Shown piece by piece: positions 29,273-39,918 of a DNA stretch of 64,000 nt. Position numbers and translations under genes: made by a program. This stretch comes from Paraniabella ginsengisoli (GTDB lineage: Bacteria; Bacteroidota; Bacteroidia; Chitinophagales; Chitinophagaceae): the NCBI RefSeq assembly GCF_022513635.1, contig NZ_JAKWBL010000004.1:1054001-1118000 (forward strand), read 5' to 3'. Position 1 is the first letter of the stretch, and every line of letters starts with the position of its first letter. The notes under the pieces are model-generated. The model saw only the letters and a program-made list of their open reading frames with translations. It searched no databases and was not told where the DNA came from.

Positions 29273-29420
29273 TTTGTTTGTTTTAATTTTTACCGTCTTC
29301 ATTTCCATTTTAAAATGTAGGATCCGACGGCGGTTTAAAAAAATTTGTTTAATCCTTTAATCCGCTGTAAGCGGAAATATAAGGGTGATTTATGTAAAGA
29401 ACTAAATCCTAAGTTGTTTC

Positions 29421-29522
29421 CATCGTCATTCCGACCGAGCGGCTGAAAGCCGTGAGTGGAGGAATCTCTTAAATAACATGGAGGTTGCTCGACTTCACTT
29501 CGTTACGCTCGCAATGACGATG
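29421..29522. repeat. 102-bp inverted-repeat element in the rplJ-rplL gap
   Basis: The ends CATCGTCATT / AATGACGATG form a 10-bp inverted repeat enclosing GGCTGAAAGCCG, GGAATCTC and CTTCGTTACGCTCGC. It resembles the widespread CGTCATTCCGAGC...GGAATCTC type of bacterial intergenic repeat. Confidence 0.75.
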
Positions 29523-29534
29523 CTGCGACTAAAC

Positions 29535-30143
29535 TTACTCAGCTGCAGGTTTGTCTTCTGCCGCTGGGGCCTCAGGCGTAGCCGGAGTTTCAGGAGTTGC
29601 TGCTGCTGCCGGAGCATCAGTGGCCGGAGCCTCTGCAACTTCTTCTGCACCTGTTGCTGCTTCTTTGTTTTGCAACGCACCAATAACTCTTTGAATTGGA
29701 GAAAGCAACAAGCCGATAACTTCACCAATCAATTCGTTTTTAGTTTTGATTTGAGTTAACGCTTTTAATTGGTTGTCTCCTGCATACAGGTCACCATTGA
29801 TGAAAGCTAATTTCAACGCTGGTTTTTCTGATTTTGCTTCGCTGCGGAAAGAGCTAAGGATAACAGCTGGTTCTTTCGGATTTTCGGAGAACATTAAAGC
29901 TGTTACTTTGTGTAAAGAATCGTAAACACCTGCATATTTTTCAGCATCAATTGATTCTAATGCTTTTTTAATAAGCGTGTTTTTAGCAACTTTCATTTCT
30001 ACTTGTTTGTTGAAACAAGCGCTGCGTAATTTGCTTAACTGGGCTACAGTAAGCGATTCTGTGTCGGTTATGTAGAAATTGTCGTACTGAGAGAATTTGC
30101 CCTTCAATACTTCAATTACTTCGTTTTTTTGATCTTTAGTCAT
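29535..30143 (-). CDS. rplJ: 50S ribosomal protein L10, with Ala/Pro/Glu-rich tail
   Basis: 202 residues. The core L10 domain is clear (MTKDQKNEVIEVLKGKFSQY, KVAKNTLIKKAL, LSPIQRVIGALQNK). The last 35-40 residues are low-complexity Ala/Pro/Glu/Thr (APAAAATPETPATPEAPAAE), following the L12-binding helix region; this makes it longer than the usual 165-175 residues. L10 anchors L7/L12 to the ribosome. Repeats lie both upstream and downstream of this gene. Confidence 0.96.
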   Translation of the reverse strand: MTKDQKNEVIEVLKGKFSQYDNFYITDTESLTVAQLSKLRSACFNKQVEMKVAKNTLIKKALESIDAEKYAGVYDSLHKVTALMFSENPKEPAVILSSFRSEAKSEKPALKLAFINGDLYAGDNQLKALTQIKTKNELIGEVIGLLLSPIQRVIGALQNKEAATGAEEVAEAPATDAPAAAATPETPATPEAPAAEDKPAAE

Positions 30144-30186
30144 TTTATTTCGATTTGACTGTGTTTAAAATTGTTGCCGGTTGCTG

Positions 30187-30247
30187 ATGCCATATATTCT
30201 ACAGATAAAGTGATTGCGACGCAAGATCGATGCCATCTATTCTGCAG
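30187..30247 (-). repeat. dispersed intergenic repeat, copy R6, in the rplA-rplJ gap
   Basis: ATGCCATATATTCTACAG, then GATTGCGACGCAAGATCGAT and GCCATCTATTCTGCAG. On the minus strand it reads GGCATCGATCTTGCGTCGCA. It fills half of the 121-bp gap. Confidence 0.75.
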
Positions 30248-30264
30248 CTGGTATCAAACAACTA

Positions 30265-30956
30265 TTAATGAACAAAACCTTTAGTGTCTAAAGCAATGCC
30301 GGGGCTCATTGAGCTTGCCATGCTGATGCCTTTTAAATAGGTACCTTTTGAGGTAGATGGTTTTGCCTTGATAATAGCGTTGATGAACTCTTGTCCGTTG
30401 GCGGCTAATTTATCAGGAGCGAAACTTACACGGCCAATAGAAGCATGGATGATACCAGCTTTATCTACCTTGAACGCGATTTTACCACCTTTTACTTCGT
30501 TTACTGCTGCTGCAACATCGTTGGTTACAGTACCTGTTTTGGGGTTTGGCATTAAGTTACGTGGACCTAATACTTTACCTAACTTACCAATTTTAGGCAT
30601 AACAGCAGGGGTTGCGATGATTACATCAACGTCTGTCCAACCGCCTTCAATTTTTTGGATAAACTCGTCTAAACCTACATGATCGGCTCCTGCTTCTGTT
30701 GCAGCTGCTTCTTTGTCGGGAGTGCAAAGCACCAATACTCTTTTGTTTTACCGGTACCGTGTGGTAAGGTAACGGTGCCGCGGATGGCCTGATCAGCTTT
30801 TTTAGGATCTACACCTAAACGTACGTGTAAATCAACTGAGGCATCAAATTTTGCGACATTTATTTCTTTAACCAATGTAGAGGCTTCGTTAAGCGTATAA
30901 GCTTTGTTGGCATCCACCTTGGAGTTTACAACTTTTCTTTTCTTTGTAATTGCCAT
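30265..30956 (-). CDS. rplA: 50S ribosomal protein L1 (frame broken)
   Basis: 230 residues when restored. [60 protein letters not shown] and [19 protein letters not shown] are characteristic of L1. The frame breaks in a T-run at 30741-30744 (4; 5 expected), joining HGTGKTK to [13 protein letters not shown]1 binds 23S rRNA at the E site and in many bacteria represses its own operon. An essential-class single-copy gene, so the break is almost certainly a sequence error. Confidence 0.96.
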
Positions 30957-30985
30957 TGTAATTCTTTTAAAAGTTCTTTAATGGA

Positions 30986-31429
30986 TTAGTTTTCCCAAGG
31001 GGCTTTACCTTCTACAGTTAATCCCATGCTGCGTGCTGTACCGGCAACCATTTTCATAGCGCTTTCGGTAGTGAAGCAGTTTAGATCGGGCATTTTATCT
31101 TTTGCGATAGCTTCTACCTGATCCCATGATACTTTACCAACTTTAACACGATTGCTTTCTTTAGAACCTTTTTGAATTTTAGCGGCTTCCATTAACTGCA
31201 CAGCAGCGGGAGGCGTTTTAATTATAAATTCAAAACTTTTGTCAGAATAAACTGTGATCAATACAGGAAGTACTTTTCCTGGTTTGTCCTGTGTGCGCGC
31301 ATTGAATTGCTTACAGAATTCCATGATGTTAACACCTTTGGAACCTAGCGCCGGACCGATTGGAGGTGCAGGATTGGCCTGGCCACCCTTGCACTGCAGC
31401 TTTACATAGCCGGAGATTTCTTTTGCCAT
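30986..31429 (-). CDS. rplK: 50S ribosomal protein L11
   Basis: 147 residues, full-length: [56 protein letters not shown] and [14 protein letters not shown]11 sits at the GTPase-associated centre. It is first in rplK-rplA-rplJ-rplL; the usual upstream neighbours (nusG, secE, tRNA-Trp) are absent and a divergent lactonase-like gene is found instead. Confidence 0.97.
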   Translation of the reverse strand: MAKEISGYVKLQCKGGQANPAPPIGPALGSKGVNIMEFCKQFNARTQDKPGKVLPVLITVYSDKSFEFIIKTPPAAVQLMEAAKIQKGSKESNRVKVGKVSWDQVEAIAKDKMPDLNCFTTESAMKMVAGTARSMGLTVEGKAPWEN

Positions 31430-31499
31430 TTTTTAAATGATTTATTGGTTCAAACGCTCTTCCGATTTTTTCGGGTCGAGCTCCCAAATTCCTCTGTTA

Positions 31500-31565
31500 T
31501 TTCACACAAAGCGAACAACGAATACAAAGAACATAACGTTGTTGTCGCCGTATTCTTGTGTGAAA
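31500..31565 (-). promoter_or_regulatory. structured leader upstream of rplK
   Basis: Two nested inverted repeats: outer TTTCACACAA (31500-31509) / TTGTGTGAAA (31556-31565) and inner AACAACG (31514-31520) / CGTTGTT (31537-31543). It lies 70-136 nt before the rplK start, so it could be an mRNA leader structure used in ribosomal-protein feedback. The role is inference. Confidence 0.5.
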
Positions 31566-31706
31566 CCAACATCTAAAAGAACTAATTGGGGGTGCAAAGG
31601 TAAGGGGAAATGGAAAATATTGAATATTAAATTTTGAATGTAAAAATTTGATTCGTTTCTTTAGGAGCAACGTATGATTTAAAAACTTAGTTGTTAAATT
31701 TAGCGA

Positions 31707-32609
31707 ATGAAATTTCTATTGCTTGTTTTATTGTCTGGTTTCTGCATTATCGGCTTCGCCCAGTCCACGCAATTTTTTGATTCTCTGGGAATTATTAGTG
31801 AAAATCAGCAGGTAAAGAAAATCAGCAGCCAATTTAGTTTTACGGAAGGCCCGGCGGCTGATAAACGCGGGAATGTATATTTTACCGATCAGCCGAATAA
31901 TAAAATATGGTTTTTTAATGCAAAAACCGAAAAGCTGCGCGAGTTTAAAAAATATGCGGGCAGAGCAAATGGCCTTTTTATTGACAAAGAGGGAAATATT
32001 ATAGCCTGTGCCGACGAAAACAACGAATTGTGGAGTATTGATAAAAATGGCGAAGTAAAAATATTGTTAGGGGCTGTTGATGGAAAAAGGCTGAATGGAC
32101 CTAATGACCTTTGGATAGATGCAAAAGAAGGAATTTATTTCACCGATCCTTATTATCAGCGGGATTACTGGACGCGGCAAAAGCCTGAAATTGTGGGACA
32201 GAAAGTCTATTATCTTGCGGCGGGCAGTACCCAACCAGTTGTTGTGGATTCAACAATAGTAAAACCAAATGGTATCATCGGCCATGGTAACAATTTATTT
32301 GTTGCTGATATTGGTGATAATAAAACATATAAGTACACAATCAACAAAAATGGCAGCCTGAGCAATAAAGCCTTGTTTGTGCAACAAGGATCGGACGGGA
32401 TGACGCTGGATGAAAATGGCAATCTTTATCTTACCGGACATGGTGTGACAGTATATAACAGGAATGGTGTTAAAGTTGCACATATTCCTGTACCGGAAAA
32501 GTGGACGGGCAATATATGTTTTGCGGGAAAGAAAAGGAATTTTATTTTTATTACAGCCGGAAAAAGCATTTATACGCTGAAGATGAAAGTGAGAGGAGCG
32601 GGGAAATAG
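31707..32609 (+). CDS. SMP-30/gluconolactonase-like beta-propeller, secreted
   Basis: 300 residues with a signal peptide (MKFLLLVLLSGFCIIGFAQ). The six-bladed propeller pattern of the SMP-30/gluconolactonase/LRE family is seen: FTEGPAADKRGNVYFTDQPN, GRANGLFIDKEGNIIACADE, LNGPNDLWIDAKEGIYFTDP and SDGMTLDENGNLYLTG, including the Glu, Asn and Asp metal ligands. Bacteroidota homologs hydrolyse sugar lactones in the periplasm. Followed by a glycosyltransferase 22 bp later. Confidence 0.9.
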   Translation: MKFLLLVLLSGFCIIGFAQSTQFFDSLGIISENQQVKKISSQFSFTEGPAADKRGNVYFTDQPNNKIWFFNAKTEKLREFKKYAGRANGLFIDKEGNIIACADENNELWSIDKNGEVKILLGAVDGKRLNGPNDLWIDAKEGIYFTDPYYQRDYWTRQKPEIVGQKVYYLAAGSTQPVVVDSTIVKPNGIIGHGNNLFVADIGDNKTYKYTINKNGSLSNKALFVQQGSDGMTLDENGNLYLTGHGVTVYNRNGVKVAHIPVPEKWTGNICFAGKKRNFIFITAGKSIYTLKMKVRGAGK

Positions 32610-32630
32610 GCCTAAACTAAAAAATATCAT

Positions 32631-33743
32631 TTGAAACCTGTAATCGTCATTTCCGCTGAAAGGTTATTTATGAAAAGCGGCGCATTGATTTTAGTAAATG
32701 ACTGTCTTAAATTTCTTTCGGAAAATCTATCTCAGCAATTTGAAATCAAAGCTCTGGTTTTTAAAAAAGAACTATATCCTGATATTAAAAATGTCACGTT
32801 CATTGAATATCCAAATGCAAGGCGGCATTTTTTATTAAGACTTTATTACGAGTATTTTCAATTCAAAAAAGTATCAACAAAGTACCATCCATATCTTTGG
32901 CTATCATTACAAGATAGTACACCTTCTGTAAATGCGGCGATCAGGGCTGTCTATATTCACAATCCGGCCTTAATGGGTAAACTAAAACTCAAATACCTTT
33001 TTAGGCAACCGTCGTACTTTGCTTATCATACTTTAGCTAAATATATCTATCCCTTATTCATTCGAAAAAACAATCATATAATTGTTCAGCAAGCGATGCT
33101 GGGTAATTTTCTGGCAAAAAAATATAAAGTAAGCCACGATAAATTTATTATTGCGCCACCAGAATTGTCAAATACAGATTATTCCCCTTTGGTTGAAAAT
33201 AAAACATCTGATACGTTTCTATTTCTATATCCGGCAACAGCGTTTGTTTACAAAAATCATGATACCGTTATAAAAGCTGTTAGATTATTAGCAAACAAAG
33301 GCATAAACAATATTGAAATTTTGTTTACTATTTCTGGCAATGAAAACAAATACGCGCGCTCTTTACGAGCAAAAGCCGAGGGCTTAAAAATTACTTTTAT
33401 AAATTTTGTTTCTAAAAAAGAAATGTATGAGTTGTATGAAAGGAGTGACTGTTTATTGTTCCCTTCTCTGGCAGAAAGTTGGGGCTTACCACTACGTGAA
33501 TTTCAGGCCTTTAATAAATCAATATTAGCCGCAGATGTTTTGTATGCAAATGAAACGATTGGGGATTATAATAAAGTTGCGTATTTTCCTCCTTCTGATT
33601 ATAGAAAGTTAGCTACGTTAATGGAAGATGCCATTAAAAAACAATTAGCGTATCAAAAGAAGTCGAAGACTCCAGCAACACTAATGACTACGGCAAATGG
33701 ATGGGACGAGGTTTTTCGAATTTTACTAAATAGTAATAAATAG
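32631..33743 (+). CDS. glycosyltransferase, family 1 / GT-B fold
   Basis: 370 residues starting at TTG 32631 (no nearby ATG in frame). The C-terminal Rossmann half carries the GT-B donor-site pattern: FLYPATAFVYKNHDTVIKAV, GNENKYARSLRAKAEG and the E-x7-E motif near LLFPSLAESWGLPLREFQAF. Donor and acceptor unknown; probably cell-surface polysaccharide or glycan synthesis. Its 3' end overlaps the convergent glycosyltransferase by 18 bp. Confidence 0.87.
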   Translation: MKPVIVISAERLFMKSGALILVNDCLKFLSENLSQQFEIKALVFKKELYPDIKNVTFIEYPNARRHFLLRLYYEYFQFKKVSTKYHPYLWLSLQDSTPSVNAAIRAVYIHNPALMGKLKLKYLFRQPSYFAYHTLAKYIYPLFIRKNNHIIVQQAMLGNFLAKKYKVSHDKFIIAPPELSNTDYSPLVENKTSDTFLFLYPATAFVYKNHDTVIKAVRLLANKGINNIEILFTISGNENKYARSLRAKAEGLKITFINFVSKKEMYELYERSDCLLFPSLAESWGLPLREFQAFNKSILAADVLYANETIGDYNKVAYFPPSDYRKLATLMEDAIKKQLAYQKKSKTPATLMTTANGWDEVFRILLNSNK

Positions 33744-34829
33744 CTTTTTGTAAAATTCAATTAGCTTAAGTCTTTCATTTTCCCAATTCAATTCTTGTCG
33801 GGCTCTTAAACAATTTTGTTGTAGTTGTTGAAAATAACTTTCGTCATCAAGTAATTTATTAATAGCAATAGCTATCGAATGTTCATCAAGTTGATCAATA
33901 AGTTCGGCTATTTTATATCGTTTATTAATAGCAGCATATTCAGGATAATTCATAGCAATTTGTGGAGTTACCGCATTCATATAATCAAACGTTCTGTTTG
34001 ATAGTGAAAGAAAATAACTTCTGCCCTTATTTTCAATGGTATTTAATCCTATATAAGAGGATGCGGTAATTTTTTTTAGCTGGTCAGGAGATACGAGCCC
34101 CTTTAATTCTACCTTGTCTTTTAAATTGTATTTTTTACAAGCTCTTTTGCTTCATCAAAAAAATCACCTTCACCGCAAATGATCAATTGGCTATTAACAT
34201 GACGCATGGCGGGTATAAAATATTCAACTCCTCTGCCGCGGCTTACCACACCTTGATAAAGTATATTTTTATTTTGCTTGGTCACATTTGCTTCTTGTGT
34301 ATTTTGCGTAACAGGCAAGTTCCTTACAACTTCATAATCTAGCCCATATAGAATTTTGTATTCAGCCGCAAGGCTTTCATTAACTGTATAACCACGTTTA
34401 AATTTTGGTAAAAAAAGCGTTCAATAAATAGCCATACTTTTCTGATTCCGGGTTTTAATACCAGATCGTGTGTTTCGCAAAAAAGCTCATGCGCATCAAA
34501 TATTCTTGTCTTCCTTTTTAGAACGGAGAGCAGATAACCGGGAATAATAGTGTCCAGATCAATGGCACATATTGCATCAAATTTTCTGAACAGTAAATAA
34601 AGTAAGATACGCAGATTAGTCTCTATAAAAAATAGCGGTCCGCGATAGAATAAAAGTGGCAACCTTACCTGTTGAAATTTTCGTTCGGTAAGTGGCTGTA
34701 ATGGCCTGTTTTTTTAAAACCCAATAACAACACATCATAGCCACTATCTGCTAAAGTGCCACAAACCTTTTGCATGCGCTGATCGTATAGCATATCACCA
34801 GTAATAGTAAATACGATGCGCTTATTCAC
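33726..34829 (-). CDS. glycosyltransferase, family 4 (three frame breaks)
   Basis: From GTG 34829 (MNKRIVFTITGDMLYDQRMQ). Breaks lie in T/A-runs at 34709-34715 (7), 34410-34416 (7) and 34131-34136 (6), each one base short. Restoring them gives a continuous GT-B protein of 368 residues: GFKKNRPLQPLTERKFQQV, FDAHELFCETHDLVLKPG, ERFFLPKFKRGYTVNESLAA, NKNILYQGVVSRGRGVEYFI, then KGLVSPDQLKKITASSYIGL and a terminal RARQELNWENE helix. Acts on surface glycans by inference. The start lies only 28 bp from the end of the PorU2-like gene. Confidence 0.82.
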
Positions 34830-34856
34830 ATATAGATTTTTAAGGCTTCGCGCAAG

Positions 34857-37800
34857 TTATCTTATCAATACCATTTTTCCATAACCTTTATTGAAATACT
34901 TGTCGGTATTATCGTCAGCCGCTTTATATTTATCCAGGCTCTTTCCGTTTAAGTTAGTTAATACACGGTATAGATAAACGCCGTTTGCGAGTTTTTGTCC
35001 ATATTGATCCGTTCCATCCCATTTGAATTCAGTTATATTTCTGCCTATGCGTAATGGCCCTAACTCAGACTTAGTAATTTCACGCACAATTTTGCCGGTA
35101 ATAGTTAGTATTTGAATACGGATATTCTGTGGAACGTCTGAACCTGTTAATGTGAAAACAAATGCTGTTGATGTTGTAAAAGGATTTGGATAATTCAATA
35201 AATTGGAGATCATTGGCTTGTTAATTACCTGAAAAGCTATCCGGTAATCAATGCTGCCTGCTGTATTTCCGCTTTGATCTTTCCCACTAACAATAAGCTC
35301 GTATTCTCCATCTTCCAAAAGATGTGGTTTGAATTTTACAGCTGCCGTATTCTCATCATTACCTCCTTGTCCGGGTGGAGTTAATATTAGCGTATCACTA
35401 TTAAACTGATAATCCCTAACGGAACCATTTGGATGCCTTAGCTGTACTTTTATCAGATCGGAATTATTTAATAACAGATATTTAGCTTCATCCGTTAACT
35501 TAATTAGTATATCAGGTTTACTGGATACAATATCGCGATTGAGAATATGTAGCCCATCAAAAGTGACATCCATGAAAGGGTTAAGACTATCTGCCCGTAC
35601 GTAGAAATTTTTATAAAGAAAATTATTAAAATTATACTGTTCCGGTTGGTCTTTATCAGGATTAAACTCCAGGTATAACTGGTTAGTTCCTGTGAACGAG
35701 ACAGTGCTTACTGGAATCTGTAGCCTGATCGTATCGTTTGCGATAATAGGTTTCTGACGGGATACAGCAAGGGTTGTCTCTCTGTTATTTTTATCCCGTA
35801 TCGTTAGTTTTACTTTTACGCTGTCAAAAGCATTTTCGCTGATATTTTTAAATGCTATTCCCACGTCAAGCGGTTCACCTGCATCCAATGTGTCCTTAAA
35901 CTGGAAGAAGGTATTGGGAGCTATTGCCCCTTCAGGAGCCGGAGTATAAAATAAACGCCAGTATTTAAGCTGATAGGGTGTGTAATTTGTAGAATCTACA
36001 TTACGCATCCGCAATATTAGGCTTGGATATAATTTGGCGTCGATACCAGATACGTCTATATTTCCTACACTTGGTTGGATATTACTCAAAACGGTGGTTT
36101 GCGAACCATCTGTTTTTATGCCTATTATATCAAGTGTTGGGTTGTCGCCATCGGGCGTTTCCAGCTTCTTTCCGTCCCATCTTAAATGGTTCCACTTTGT
36201 TGCAGGGCCCAAAATGGGGGATGTAATATACCCGCTATTGCCATGTGTTTTTACAGTCGCATTAAGATTTATGGTTTCAGCAAGGCTATTTGCTACACTT
36301 TGAGATAGTGCGGTAGAACTTCCCTTTTCACCGATAAAAACAAAAGGAACAACGGACTTGACAGAATCCAGATAGCTGAATCCCATTTGTTTCAGTTTAT
36401 GGTAAAGTGAATTATTAGTTCCTAAAGTAGCGGTATCTCCCTGCCATGTTTCGGGAAACGCCGTCATAGTGCCTCCGTTAGTTACTGCAAAATAAAAGTC
36501 AGAAGGAATAGAATCTAAAAATTTCATCACCGTTTGCCTGGCAGCTGTTGTAGAAATATCAAAAGTAAAGAATGCATAATTATTGGTTGCAAATCCTTCC
36601 CAGGGAAGAGGCCGATAACTTCCATATAGTCCTGAGCTGCCTAAGTCTATATTGGCAACTGGTTTCATTGTTTTGTTGTTAATAACATAAAAGCGTAAAG
36701 AATTCCTCCAGTAACTAGCTTTTGACATCCCTCTTTGAGAAACAACATCACCAACAGTTAATTGAGTTTGCGATGCTCCTATGCCACTTCTATGAATTGT
36801 AGATGTTATATTAATTGTTGAGTTAAACTCATTAAAGTTATAACTACGAGCCGCATCTAAATTTATATTATCATAAGTATTATTCAACATTTGATAATAG
36901 TTGGATTGGTTAAATCCTGTTTCATCGCCATTGATATAAACGAACGAAGCGGTGTTCCATCGCGGCTCTTCGTTTTGTGCAGGAGCGCTGGCTACGCGCC
37001 AGTAATACACTACACTATCCTTAAAATTAACAACCGGATTAAACTCTACTATGCCTCCTGGTGAGGTTTTTGTTTGTGTTACTTTTAGTGAAGAGTTAAA
37101 TAACGTGGTTGTATCTACTTCTATCATATAATTCTTCGTAGCGGCTAAGGCATTAGCTGTAGACGCTTTAAAAGTTATTGATGCTTTATTGACAATGGCG
37201 TAGTTATAAGGATAAACGGGCCGCAACTCATCCTCAAAAATATACACCTCTTTTACAACGCTGTTATTAGATTTAAACAGCTCATCTATGTTGTTTTCAG
37301 GATCTATAGTTACCGTTATCTTATTAAGCCCTTTGTCTTTTATAGGATCAATAGAAACAGTGTAGGTGATAGAATCTGCATATCTTATACCCTCAATAGT
37401 ATCGCGTTGTATTACTTGCGTGGTAAGGTCGGGGAAAGTTCTTGTAAGCTGAACGATCAGTTTTCTGCTTATCGCTTTCCCAAGATTCATCATTTTCACA
37501 TTTACTTTGAAATCATTTTCGGCTACGGAGACAAACCCCGGATCTATCGATACCAGTTCATCTTCCACGGCATAATCAGGTTTTTCAAATTGATATAATT
37601 TAACAGCCGGATCGCCATGCAATAAATACTCCTCAGCTTGGGCCCTTACAAATAAGTCTGTTTCGCCTCCAGCGATGGCAAATGAATTAATGATAGCTTT
37701 TTGCATGAGTTCACCCAGCGTAAGCCTGTAACCTTCGTTTGCCATTAGTTTGTATAGCGCGCCATTGTATTGTTGCAACGGATAAACGTAGCCAAAACTT

Positions 37801-39918
37801 GTTCCTGCCATCATACCGATAGAGCCCCGCTCTTTTGCGAATACATATTTATCAGATATTGTGCTTATAGTCGACAATCGGTTTGCATCCCAGATAAAAA
37901 TATTACCCACGTTACAACCCATCATGTGAAAAACGGGATATTTTCCCTGGTTAGAATAATTAACAGGATCCTCCATATTGAATCCCAATGTTTGGGCAGA
38001 TGAATGCCCGAAATAAGTTAACAGATTCACACCGCCGTTCAGGAGGATTTTTATCCGATCTGCTGCTGATTGTTCTCCTCCCGCCGAAGAACTTTTTACA
38101 AAGTCTGATACTTCTGCTCCATAAAAAGTATCTTTTATAAAAGCCTTGTGTGCGTTCAGGTAACCGTATAATAAGTCTTTCAAATATTGATCGTTTGCAC
38201 CTACCATGTGTATCACGTTCTTCTTCCACGCACTTGCTTCAATTCCTGCTGCTGGCGTAAATTGCTGTTCATATTGTTTAATTTTTTCCAGGTAAATGGC
38301 TAATTCATTTCCATTTACAGCTGCAATTCGACCGATAGGTGTTAAAGGAATGGAACTGTTGCCTTCTGCTGCTAACAACATATCAGAAGTTGGCTCTCCA
38401 AAAGTCGGAATAAGGTTTAGGCGATCAGTTACCGGAGAAGATTCGTTGGTACGTGACGAAGTATAAGAAACACCCTTCCCAGCTAAAAATACGCTTTTCA
38501 GAGGAGCCGAAAACTTACTCCTAGCCATGCGCAAAAATTTCTTACAGCCAGCGGGTTATGCTTTATACCAAAAGCAAACTGATCTGTGAGTTGGTCAATC
38601 AGGTACACTTTTGCGTTGTAGCCACCACCTTGGGCAGAACTTCTGTATGCGCGATATTCTTCTACGGGCTGTGCGCCATTGGCACCATTTATTATTGCCG
38701 GGTGAGTTACTATTAAATAATTCCCCTGATTTTCCTGCAACGAATAATTGATGAAATTTCTTGATTCTAAACCGGCGATAGTTTTGATATTAGCAGTTGC
38801 TGTGTTAACTAAAACTACATCGTGAGATGTGGTAGATGGCTGCACATATATTTTAATTAAAGAAGGGTTTGAAACATTTGCCTCGTAACGGCGTCCGCTT
38901 GTTAAGTCATACAAAACCGGTATTCCTGAGTAGGTAAATCCAGAAATTTCAAGATATTTCCCTTGAGAGGCACTACCGCTCAGCGTAAAGCGAAAATTAT
39001 TGGCTCCGCCAAAATTAAACGCACGTGGATAAGTAAGTTCAATCAACCCAATTTTTATTCTGTTATTGGCAGTTGTTGAAGTGTTAGTAACGGTAATACT
39101 TTCTGTGGTTCCTGTTAAATTTGACGTAGGTAAATTAGCTGTTAATTTTGCATATTCAAATCTATTTAATGCATTATTAAATACCTCCACATTGTTGAGT
39201 TGCATACGAACATTTCTGTTGTTGGGGCTATTGCCAACTATGTTCATGTTTACCTGCATTTGCGGAGCTCCGCTGCCTTGAAATGGAAAAAGATTTGTTT
39301 TTGATAAGCTTCTTGTTGTATTTTCTTTTATTTCATTGGAAGTCCAACCTCTCCAACTTCGTAAGATGCCGAATACGCCGCTTCGGAAACTGCTCCGGAA
39401 TAAGGGCCAAGATGAATTGTTTCGTTAAGATAAATTCCTTCTTTATGCATGAAATAAGGCTCCGCTGCAACACCTGTTGGTATATTGTTTTCTGCAGGTG
39501 TCAGTCTCTTATTGCCACCGTTAAGATTTACAGTTAAGAAATAGGCAGCGCTATCTGTAAACAAGCTTTTGCTATTGTTGATCTGATCGTTAGGGTTGCG
39601 ATACAAAATCTGGTCCGGCTTACCATCATTGGCCTCTCCCCAAAATTCAATATAACCTGCAGCGGGTAAAGTTCCTGTTTGGCTTGACGTGTATATAGGA
39701 ATTTCCTGCCCATTGCGCCACAATTGAAAAGCAGCAACATTGGTGTTAGATAGATTCGCTGCTGCCAAAACAGATTGCGGTATTCGATAAAGTCCGTTAG
39801 AACCTACTTTAAACTTATAATAAGTTTTGCTGTAGTCGATCCACTCGTTATTGAACTGTTGTGCAGCAGCGGACAGCGTGCAAAAAATTGACAATAAAAA
39901 AAACAGCCGTTTTATCAT
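34857..39918 (-). CDS. PorU-family peptidase C25, long form (PorU2-like; two frame breaks)
   Basis: About 1,687 residues after repairing breaks at 39348-39349 (CC; one more expected, giving YEVGEGWTSNEIKEN) and 38533-38537 (five A; six expected, giving AVRNFLRMARSKF). Signal peptide MIKRLFFLLSIFCTLSAAAQ. The gingipain-like C25 domain carries the catalytic pair His in TYFGHSSAQTLG (codon 38003-38005) and Cys in MMGCNVG (codon 37914-37916). The C-terminus ends in a type IX secretion CTD-like domain (LNYPNPFTTSTAFVF ... GVYLYR). PorU is the T9SS sortase; this long form with its own CTD matches what is annotated PorU2 in Chitinophagales (from memory). Confidence 0.87.

Noticed and set aside
31448..31490. 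Possible tRNA-like sequence upstream of rplK (GGTTCAAACGCTCTTCCG)
   Set aside because: No cloverleaf, acceptor stem or anticodon arm can be formed.
34121..34662. Three small independent genes in the glycosyltransferase region
   Set aside because: They join into one GT-B protein when three homopolymer runs are each lengthened by one base.
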